Assembly: GCF_013376415.1 (NCBI RefSeq)
Contig: NZ_WYET01000004.1
Location: 310,001-374,000, forward strand
Source of the DNA: Flagellimonas chongwuensis
GTDB taxonomy: Bacteria; Bacteroidota; Bacteroidia; Flavobacteriales; Flavobacteriaceae
Length of the DNA stretch: 64,000 nucleotides
Direction: 5' to 3'
Part shown: piece by piece, positions 57,701-64,000 of the stretch
Numbering within the stretch: the first letter of the stretch is position 1
How the letters are laid out: each line of letters opens with the position of its first letter
The notes under the pieces: generated by a model
Told to the model about the DNA's origin: nothing
The model's database searches: none
The model's input: the letters and a program-made list of their open reading frames with translations, nothing else
Translations under genes and position numbers: made by a program

Positions 57701-58885
57701 ATGAAAAAACTTTTACTCTTAACCACAGTTTTAGTTCTTGCCGCATGTGGCGGTGTCAAGAAAACCCAAGAGGCCCTAAACACGGGCAACTATGGGGCGG
57801 CGATGAACAAGGCCATTAAAAATCTTGCGGAAAACAAGACCAAAAAAGGACATCAGGAATACATATTGCTACTAGAAGAGGCTTTTGCCAAGAATACCGC
57901 AAGAGAGCAACAGGAAATCTCCTTTCTTCAGAACGATGGCAATCCGGCCAATTTGGAGACCATCTACAACAAATATTTACAGCTAAAACAGATTCAGCAA
58001 CGTATAAGACCTTTGCTTCCTCTGTATATTAATGATGAAGGCAGAACGGCCAATTTCAAATTTGTAAACTACGACAATCAAATTTTGAACACCAAGGACG
58101 ATCTTTCAGAGCATTTATATCAAAATGCATTGAACCTTTTGGCATCGGCGAAATACAAAACTGATTACAGAAATGCTTACGAAGACCTTAAGTATCTACA
58201 AGAAATAAATCCAGGCTACAGGGAAACTGTATCCAAAATGGACGAGGCCTACAACAAAGGACTTGAATTTGTAAGGGTTGATATTGCAAATCAAACACAA
58301 CAGATAATTCCAGAACGTTTGGAGTCGGAACTATTGGATTTTAATGCCTTTGGAATTGATAACTTTTGGCTGCAATACCATACCAATCCTTTGGCCAATG
58401 TTAAGTATGATTACGCCATGAATCTGGATTTTATGGAAATCAACGTATCTCCGGAGAGAATCAACGAAACACAGGTTATCAAAGAGAGACAGATCAAAGA
58501 TGGCTGGGAATATCTTTTGGGCCGCGAAGGCAACGTCGTAAAAGACAGCTTAGGAAACAAGATAAAAATTGACAAGATGCGTACGGTTACCTGTAAATTG
58601 TTCCAGTTTACACAAACAAAGACCGCACAGATTGGCGCCAAGATAAGTTTTACAGACTTGCGAAACGGACAGGTAATCAACTCCTATCCCCTATCCAGCG
58701 AATTTCTGTTCGAGCATATTTTCGCCAACTATCAAGGTGATAAAAGAGCTTTGGAAGATGACTTAGTGCTATACTTGAACGCAAGGGAAGTTCCCTTTCC
58801 TTCCAACGAACAAATGGTATACGATGCAGGCGAAGACCTTAAATTGCGACTCAAAAGCATCGTATCAAAATATCAATTCAACTAA
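57701..58885 (+). CDS. Lipoprotein with helical (TPR-like) N-terminal region, function unknown
   Basis: 394 residues from ATG 57701, which gives the signal LLLLTTVLVLAACGG; the 48 residues encoded upstream in the same frame look untranslated. The N-terminal half is helical (TQEALNTGNYGAAMNKAIKNL, LASAKYKTDYRNAYEDLKYL), the C-terminal half more mixed (KIDKMRTVTCKLFQF, KISFTDLRNGQVINSYPL). No enzymatic motif is visible. It probably sits on the periplasmic face of the outer membrane. Confidence 0.78.
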   Translation: MKKLLLLTTVLVLAACGGVKKTQEALNTGNYGAAMNKAIKNLAENKTKKGHQEYILLLEEAFAKNTAREQQEISFLQNDGNPANLETIYNKYLQLKQIQQRIRPLLPLYINDEGRTANFKFVNYDNQILNTKDDLSEHLYQNALNLLASAKYKTDYRNAYEDLKYLQEINPGYRETVSKMDEAYNKGLEFVRVDIANQTQQIIPERLESELLDFNAFGIDNFWLQYHTNPLANVKYDYAMNLDFMEINVSPERINETQVIKERQIKDGWEYLLGREGNVVKDSLGNKIKIDKMRTVTCKLFQFTQTKTAQIGAKISFTDLRNGQVINSYPLSSEFLFEHIFANYQGDKRALEDDLVLYLNAREVPFPSNEQMVYDAGEDLKLRLKSIVSKYQFN

Positions 58886-58892
58886 AAGATTG

Positions 58893-58948
58893 TGTCACAC
58901 CGCGCGCAGTCGAGATATCCTAAGTTCTCGACTGCGCTCGAACTGACA
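58893..58948. repeat. REP-like palindromic element between convergent genes
   Basis: A 56-base near-palindrome: TGTCA and GCGCAGTCGAG on the left, CTCGACTGCGC and TGACA on the right, with a 12-base loop. The GCGCAGTCGAG arm is GC-rich in an A/T-rich genome and of the type I know as dispersed intergenic repeats in Flavobacteriaceae. It lies 8 bases after one stop and 14 before the next, so it may act as a transcript end. Only one copy is seen here. Confidence 0.75.
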
Positions 58949-58961
58949 TACGTTCCTTTTA

Positions 58962-59351
58962 CTATAAATACTTCGTAAAGTCCGTATCCGAAATGGCACC
59001 ATGCGAAGTATGAAAGACCACTTCTCCTTTTTTAATCACCAACAATTGTGGTGATTCGTGACGAACTTCAAACTTATCTTCGATTGTATTGGACACATCT
59101 CTATGATGCTGTATCGTTAAAAAATAGAGGTCGATATCCAAATCCATATCATAAGATTCGGTAAACATATTCAATACCATCCTACTGATACCGCAGGTGC
59201 TAGAGTGCTTATAAATTACCTGAGGTTTGTACTTTGAGCGTTCCACAATCGTTTCCAATTGAGCTATGGACTCCAATTGAATCCACGGCAACTCCTTCCT
59301 TTCTTTCTTTGTTCCCTCCTTCTTTCCAAAAACACTGTCAAATATTCCCAT
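58962..59351 (-). CDS. ytxJ: YtxJ-type bacillithiol-system redox protein
   Basis: A 129-residue thioredoxin-fold protein of the YtxJ (DUF2847) family. The single-cysteine active site reads YKHSSTCGISRMV, with the cis-Pro segment ESPQLLVIKKGEVVFHTSHG. The family is assigned a role as a bacilliredoxin, reducing mixed disulfides of bacillithiol with proteins; Bacteroidota commonly make this thiol. The gene is divergent from clpB. Confidence 0.9.
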   Translation of the reverse strand: MGIFDSVFGKKEGTKKERKELPWIQLESIAQLETIVERSKYKPQVIYKHSSTCGISRMVLNMFTESYDMDLDIDLYFLTIQHHRDVSNTIEDKFEVRHESPQLLVIKKGEVVFHTSHGAISDTDFTKYL

Positions 59352-59398
59352 AGTGCAAATTTACAGGATAAGTCGTGAGCAAACAAAAAGCTTACATC

Positions 59399-59410
59399 TG
59401 ACTAAATGTC
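59399..59410 (+). promoter_or_regulatory. Candidate stress-response element upstream of clpB
   Basis: TGACTAAATGTC; its last base is exactly 83 bases before the clpB ATG, the same spacing as the related element at dnaK. CATTTTGAC follows 23 bases later (CATTGAC 22 bases later at dnaK). Confidence 0.5.
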
Positions 59411-59493
59411 TTGCTGTTTCTGGTTTTATCAGCCATTTTGACGGTACACATCTATTGGTAAGGTTGTTGACATATCAGAGAAAAACAACGACA

Positions 59494-62094
59494 ATGAACT
59501 TTAATAATTTTACCATAAAATCACAGGAAGCCATTCAGCGGGCCCAACAAATGGCCCAAGAATTTGGGCATCAACAAATCGAGAACGAACACTTGTTCAA
59601 GGCTATTGCCGAGGTCGATGAAAACGTGTTGCCTTTCATATTGAAGAAACTGAACGTCAACACCAACCTCCTCAACCAAATATTGGACAAGGAACTCCAG
59701 AGCTTTTCAAAAGTATCTGGAGGTGACATCATGCTTTCCAGAGAAGCTGGAAAAACGGTCAACGAAGCGAGCATCGTGGCCAAAAACATGGGTGATGAGT
59801 ATGTTTCCGTTGAGCATTTGCTACTCGCTATTTTCAAATCCAAGAGTAAAATCGCCCAGATTCTAAAGGATCAGGGTGCGACTGAAAAAGATTTGAAAGC
59901 AGCCATCGAAGAACTTCGCAAAGGCGGTAAGGTAACTTCGCAAAGCGCAGAGGAAACCTATAACTCCTTGGATAAATATGCGAACAACCTTAACCAAATG
60001 GCCGATAGTGGCAAATTGGACCCCGTAATAGGGCGTGACGAGGAAATTCGTAGGGTATTGCAGATTTTGTCCAGACGCACCAAAAACAACCCGATGTTGG
60101 TGGGTGAGCCCGGTGTGGGTAAAACCGCCATTGCCGAAGGTCTGGCACATCGAATCATACAAGGGGACGTTCCAGAAAACCTGAAGGACAAAGTCATCTA
60201 TTCTTTGGATATGGGCGCATTAATCGCGGGCGCCAAGTATAAAGGTGAGTTCGAAGAGCGTCTAAAAGCCGTAATCAAAGAGGTAACCTCATCGGATGGT
60301 AACATTGTTCTATTTATTGATGAGATTCACACGCTCGTCGGTGCCGGTGGCGGACAAGGCGCCATGGACGCGGCAAATATTCTGAAGCCTGCCTTGGCCC
60401 GTGGTGAATTAAGAGCTATCGGAGCTACGACCTTGGATGAGTATCAAAAGTATTTTGAAAAGGACAAAGCCTTGGAGCGCAGATTCCAAAAAGTTATGGT
60501 GGATGAACCCGATACCGAGAGTGCCATTTCCATCCTTAGAGGAATCAAGGAAAAATATGAAGCACACCACAAGGTTCGAATCAAGGACGAAGCTGTAATT
60601 GGTGCCGTGGAGTTATCACAACGCTATATTACCAATAGATTCTTGCCAGACAAGGCCATTGACCTCATGGACGAGGCCGCTTCCAAACTTCGCATGGAAA
60701 TCAACTCCAAACCCGAGGAATTGGATGTGCTCGACCGTAGAATAATGCAATTGGAAATTGAGTTGGAGGCCATCAAAAGGGAAAACGATACATCTAAATT
60801 AAAAACCTTGAACTTGGATTTGGCCAACCTTAAGGAAGAACGAAACGAAATCTTTGCCAAATGGGAAAGCGAAAAGACCGTGGTGGACAATATCCAAAAA
60901 ACAAAAGAGGATATTGAAAACTATAAGATTGAAGCCGAACGCGCCGAACGAAACGGTGATTATGGAAAAGTGGCCGAATTGCGGTACGGAAAGATAAAAG
61001 AAGCTCAGGAACGATTGGAAAAACTCCAAGATGAGTTGGCAGAGCAGCAAACTGCGGGCACGTTGATCAAAGAGGAAGTAACTTATGAAGATATTGCCGA
61101 AGTGGTTGCCAAATGGACAGGCATTCCCGTGAACAAGATGATGCAGAGCGAACGCGAAAAGCTCTTGAAATTGGAAGATGTGCTGCATAAACGCGTGGTA
61201 GGTCAAGATGAAGCGATTATTGCCGTATCCGACGCCATCCGAAGAAGCAGGGCCGGATTGCAAGATGCCAAGAAGCCTATCGGTTCGTTCCTATTCTTGG
61301 GCACAACAGGTGTAGGTAAGACCGAGTTGGCAAAAACTTTGGCCGCCTATCTGTTCGATGATGAAAATGCCATCACTCGGATTGATATGAGCGAATACCA
61401 AGAGCGTCACTCGGTGAGCCGATTGGTAGGAGCACCTCCAGGATATGTGGGTTATGATGAGGGCGGACAGTTGACCGAAGCCGTAAGGCGTAAACCTTAT
61501 TCCGTCATATTGCTGGATGAGATTGAAAAGGCGCACCCCGATACCTTCAACATACTGTTACAGGTATTGGACGAAGGTAGATTGACCGATAACAAAGGTC
61601 GCGTGGCGGATTTCAAAAACTCCATCATTATTATGACGAGCAATATGGGAAGCCACATCATTCAGGAGAAGTTTGAAGATGCTGTAGATGTGGAAAGTGC
61701 TTCAGAGGCAGCCCGGGTAGAAGTTTTGGGATTGTTACGCAAGACCATAAGACCGGAGTTTCTCAACCGTATCGATGACATCATCATGTTTGCGCCATTG
61801 AGCAAATCGGACATTAAGGACATTGTGGGATTGCAATTGGAAAACTTGAAGAAAATGTTGGCAAAGCAGAACATCACCCTTGATGCAACCGAAGAAGCTA
61901 TTGCATATTTGGCGGCAAAAGGTTTCGACCCGCAATATGGAGCAAGACCTGTAAAACGATTGATTCAAAAAGAGGTGTTGAACAACCTTTCCAAGGAATT
62001 GTTGTCAGGAAAAATAACTTCCGACAGCATAGTGCTTTTGGATTCCTTTGACGATCAATTGGTGTTCAGAAATCAAGATGAATTGGTAGAATAA
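59494..62094 (+). CDS. clpB: ATP-dependent disaggregase ClpB (Hsp100)
   Basis: 866 residues from ATG 59494 (MNFNNFTIKSQEAI); the upstream in-frame extension would cross the promoter region and is rejected. In order: the N domain (1-150), AAA+ domain 1 with GEPGVGKTAIAEGLA, a coiled-coil middle domain (about 410-525, very charged), and AAA+ domain 2 with GTTGVGKTELAKTLA, ending in the usual C-terminal domain. It rescues aggregated proteins with DnaK. A terminator follows. Confidence 0.98.
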   Translation: MNFNNFTIKSQEAIQRAQQMAQEFGHQQIENEHLFKAIAEVDENVLPFILKKLNVNTNLLNQILDKELQSFSKVSGGDIMLSREAGKTVNEASIVAKNMGDEYVSVEHLLLAIFKSKSKIAQILKDQGATEKDLKAAIEELRKGGKVTSQSAEETYNSLDKYANNLNQMADSGKLDPVIGRDEEIRRVLQILSRRTKNNPMLVGEPGVGKTAIAEGLAHRIIQGDVPENLKDKVIYSLDMGALIAGAKYKGEFEERLKAVIKEVTSSDGNIVLFIDEIHTLVGAGGGQGAMDAANILKPALARGELRAIGATTLDEYQKYFEKDKALERRFQKVMVDEPDTESAISILRGIKEKYEAHHKVRIKDEAVIGAVELSQRYITNRFLPDKAIDLMDEAASKLRMEINSKPEELDVLDRRIMQLEIELEAIKRENDTSKLKTLNLDLANLKEERNEIFAKWESEKTVVDNIQKTKEDIENYKIEAERAERNGDYGKVAELRYGKIKEAQERLEKLQDELAEQQTAGTLIKEEVTYEDIAEVVAKWTGIPVNKMMQSEREKLLKLEDVLHKRVVGQDEAIIAVSDAIRRSRAGLQDAKKPIGSFLFLGTTGVGKTELAKTLAAYLFDDENAITRIDMSEYQERHSVSRLVGAPPGYVGYDEGGQLTEAVRRKPYSVILLDEIEKAHPDTFNILLQVLDEGRLTDNKGRVADFKNSIIIMTSNMGSHIIQEKFEDAVDVESASEAARVEVLGLLRKTIRPEFLNRIDDIIMFAPLSKSDIKDIVGLQLENLKKMLAKQNITLDATEEAIAYLAAKGFDPQYGARPVKRLIQKEVLNNLSKELLSGKITSDSIVLLDSFDDQLVFRNQDELVE

Positions 62095-62117
62095 TTCTCC
62101 AAATAAGTTTCAGTCAG

Positions 62118-62155
62118 AAAATCCCCTCCCCTAACTTCTCGGGAGGGGATTTTTA
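62118..62155 (+). terminator. Terminator of clpB
   Basis: A 13-bp stem AAAATCCCCTCCC/GGGAGGGGATTTT with a 10-base loop and T-rich tail. Confidence 0.92.
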
Positions 62156-62252
62156 TTTATATCATATTTTATTGTCAAAATTTTAGAAATCTACAACTTT
62201 TGAATGCCATTACATTTAAATCCTTATTTTAGCTCAAAACCATATCCTAAAT

Positions 62253-63566
62253 ATGCCACTGATTATTGCCGTTCTAGGTATCTTACTACTGTTCTTGCTC
62301 ATCGCAAAATTTAAACTCAACGCCTTTCTTTCCTTTATCATCGTATGCCTGTTCGTAGGTATTTTTCAAGGAATGGAATTGAGCAATTTAGTCCAATCCA
62401 TACAACGGGGAATTGGCAATACATTAGGTTTTCTGGTCCTTATTTTGGGGCTTGGGGCCATGTTGGGGAAATTGGTGGCCGATAGTGGTGCCGCCCAACA
62501 AATTACCACGCAATTGGTGGCCAAATTTGGTGTAAAACATGTACAATGGGCCATGGTGGTCACAGGGTTTATAGTGGGTATCCCGATGTTCTACTCCGTG
62601 GGCTTTGTTATTTTGATACCCTTGGTATTTACTGTGGCTTTTTCAACGGGATTACCCCTGCTTTATGTGGGATTGCCCATGCTCACCTCTTTATCTGTGA
62701 CACATGGATATCTTCCTCCCCATCCAGCTCCAACGGCTATAGCCGCCATGTTCAACGCGGACATTGGAAAAACATTAATGTACGGCCTTATTGTCGCCGT
62801 TCCCGCCATTATTGTTGCGGGACCGTTGTTCGCTCGAACCCTAAAAAAGATTGAAGCCAAGCCATTGAAGGAGTTTTACAATGCCGAACCTATACCCGAG
62901 GAAGAACTGCCGTCGACAGCCGTTAGTATTTTGACAGCCCTTTCCCCTATCATCTTTATTGGAGTGGGCATCGCGGCCGAACAATTTTTAGAGGATGGCG
63001 TACTCAGAAATATCCTAGGCTTCATTGGCAACCCAGTTATCGCTTTATTGATTTCTGTGCTCATCGCCATCTACTCCTTGGGATTAGCAAAAGGAAAAGA
63101 AATGAGTAAAATTATGGATTCCTTGTCCGCCTCCGTTTCCAGTATCACCATGATTCTGTTGATCATTGCAGGGGCAGGGGCATTAAAAGAGGTTTTAATA
63201 GACAGTCAAGTAAGTGATTATATCGCTGACAGTTTAAAGGGTTCCAGTATCTCACCTTTGGTGCTGGCCTGGCTCATCGCTACCGCCATCCGTGTTAGTG
63301 TGGGGTCGGCAACCGTAGCCGGGCTTACCGCTGCAGGTATTGTACTTCCGCTGGCTTCGGGTACTGGGACAAGTCCAGAATTAATGGTTTTGGCCATTGG
63401 TTCGGGAAGTTTAATGCTTTCCCACGTTAACGATACCGGATTTTGGATGTTCAAGGAGTATTTCAACCTTTCAGTGAAAGAAACACTTTCTTCATGGACC
63501 GTTATGGAAACTTTGGTCGGCGTAATGGGATTATTAGGCGTTTTAGCAATCAATAGTATAATCTAG
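62253..63566 (+). CDS. GntP-family permease (gluconate/D-amino-acid type)
   Basis: A 437-residue H+ symporter of the GntP/DsdX family with about 12 membrane segments. GIGNTLGFLVLILGLGAMLGKLV, GIPMFYSVGFVILIPLVF, HGYLPPHPAPTAIA and the C-terminal LSHVNDTGFWMFKEYFNL are family hallmarks. The family includes gluconate, fructuronate and D-serine carriers. A RidA-family gene 11 bases downstream hints at amino-acid instead of sugar-acid catabolism, but this is inference. Confidence 0.92.
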   Translation: MPLIIAVLGILLLFLLIAKFKLNAFLSFIIVCLFVGIFQGMELSNLVQSIQRGIGNTLGFLVLILGLGAMLGKLVADSGAAQQITTQLVAKFGVKHVQWAMVVTGFIVGIPMFYSVGFVILIPLVFTVAFSTGLPLLYVGLPMLTSLSVTHGYLPPHPAPTAIAAMFNADIGKTLMYGLIVAVPAIIVAGPLFARTLKKIEAKPLKEFYNAEPIPEEELPSTAVSILTALSPIIFIGVGIAAEQFLEDGVLRNILGFIGNPVIALLISVLIAIYSLGLAKGKEMSKIMDSLSASVSSITMILLIIAGAGALKEVLIDSQVSDYIADSLKGSSISPLVLAWLIATAIRVSVGSATVAGLTAAGIVLPLASGTGTSPELMVLAIGSGSLMLSHVNDTGFWMFKEYFNLSVKETLSSWTVMETLVGVMGLLGVLAINSII

Positions 63567-63577
63567 CAATAAAATTT

Positions 63578-64000
63578 ATGGAAAAATCACCATCACAACG
63601 AATGGAGGAACTCAACCTCCAATTACCTCCTGCGCCACCACCTGCTGGCGTTTACCGACCTGTTTTGGTTGTCGACAACTTTTTATACGTATCCGGTCAA
63701 GGACCTGTGAATTTAGATGGCTCCCTTATGACGGGGCGTGCCGGAGACGACATCGATGAGGAACAAGCAAAACTAGCGGCCCGTCAGGTAGGATTGACCA
63801 TGCTGTCCACTATCACAACTCATTATGGAAGTTTGGACAAAATCAAAAGAATGGTAAAAGTTTTGGGAATGGTGAATTGCACGCCGGACTTTGGCAAGCA
63901 ACCGTATGTAATCAATGGTTTTAGTGAATTAATGGCAGATGTTTTTGGGAAAGAGCATGGCATTGGTGCACGAAGTGCCGTTGGCATGATGCTTCCAGGA
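63578..64000 (+). CDS. RidA/YjgF/YER057c-family protein, start of gene
   Basis: 141 residues are visible before the right edge; the frame is still open. NLQLPPAPPPAGVYRPVLVV leads into the Rid core FLYVSGQGPVN, followed by QAKLAARQVGLTMLSTI and RMVKVLGMVNCTPDF. RidA proteins remove reactive 2-aminoacrylate and other enamine/imine intermediates released by PLP enzymes. The longer N-terminus points to one of the subfamilies outside archetypal RidA. It is co-oriented with the GntP gene and probably in the same operon. Confidence 0.88.
   Translation, partial: MEKSPSQRMEELNLQLPPAPPPAGVYRPVLVVDNFLYVSGQGPVNLDGSLMTGRAGDDIDEEQAKLAARQVGLTMLSTITTHYGSLDKIKRMVKVLGMVNCTPDFGKQPYVINGFSELMADVFGKEHGIGARSAVGMMLPG

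Noticed and set aside
59353-59493. A 47-codon extension of ClpB
   Set aside because: The family begins at MNFNNFTIKS; the extension overlaps the probable promoter element and the divergent ytxJ start.

Overview
The window looks like chromosomal DNA of a marine-type member of the Flavobacteriaceae (Bacteroidota). Several starts carry TAnnTTTG -7 boxes and lack Shine-Dalgarno sequences. Lipoproteins with an N-terminal SC/AC lipobox are abundant. Gene families typical of the group are present: LolA-LptG, YtxJ, PD40-repeat proteins, TlpA-like lipoproteins, a DUF4382 lipoprotein and an MG2/TonB-plug hybrid. An Allomuricauda-like genus would fit, but that is a guess. I see no insertion sequence, prophage or CRISPR array. 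About 60 protein genes, one tRNA and one SRP RNA are supported.

1-8.4 kb: the end of lolA, lptG, a ribBA-type gene with a decayed cyclohydrolase half, a KdnA-like aminotransferase, a TauE/SafE permease, a small outer-membrane protein gene with a 3' frameshift, tRNA-Ser(TGA), and a 799-residue MG2/TonB-plug protein. 8.4-17.2 kb: a tightly coupled ten-gene molybdenum-cofactor operon on the minus strand (cysteine desulfurase, xdhC, mocA-like, moaD, moeB-rhodanese, moaE, moaCB, moaA, moeA, tauE-like), with a convergent ModE-type DNA-binding protein at its end. The XdhC and MocA genes imply a xanthine-dehydrogenase-family enzyme encoded elsewhere. 17.3-19.9 kb: a divergent arsenic operon (arsR, DUF6428, arsC, acr3) with two copies of an operator-like palindrome.

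19.9-28.3 kb: secreted and envelope proteins (TolB-like, DUF4382, TlpA-like, DoxX, CsaA, a CPA1 K+/H+ antiporter). Then comes a PD40 protein, a decayed small gene and a response regulator with Glu in place of the phosphoacceptor Asp; these three share a leader motif. 28.3-50.8 kb: mostly housekeeping genes (dnaK, sdaA, panB, an RluA-type synthase, leuA-leuB, pheT, an ABC-F protein, a TalC/Fsa-type transaldolase, an SDR gene, the SRP RNA ffs, glutaminyl cyclase, a thioesterase), with a GH105 hydrolase and several lipoproteins among them.

51.0-56.2 kb: a signalling locus. It holds a LytTR regulator with a non-canonical receiver, a 57-residue lipoprotein, a small membrane protein, a TPR histidine kinase cut off from its lipoprotein signal peptide by an in-frame TAA, its LuxR-type response regulator, and an unrecognised gene. 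A nearly identical 21-bp element lies upstream of the first and last genes. 56.2-64 kb: glyA, a lipoprotein, a REP-like palindrome, ytxJ, clpB, a GntP-family permease and the start of a RidA-family gene.

The observations I would follow first are: the GAC-N5-GTC element placed exactly 83 nt before both the dnaK and clpB start codons; the interrupted histidine kinase and its locus; the 17/18-identical leader before the PD40 and regulator genes; and the three separate reading-frame lesions, which need checking against raw reads before they are called biological.
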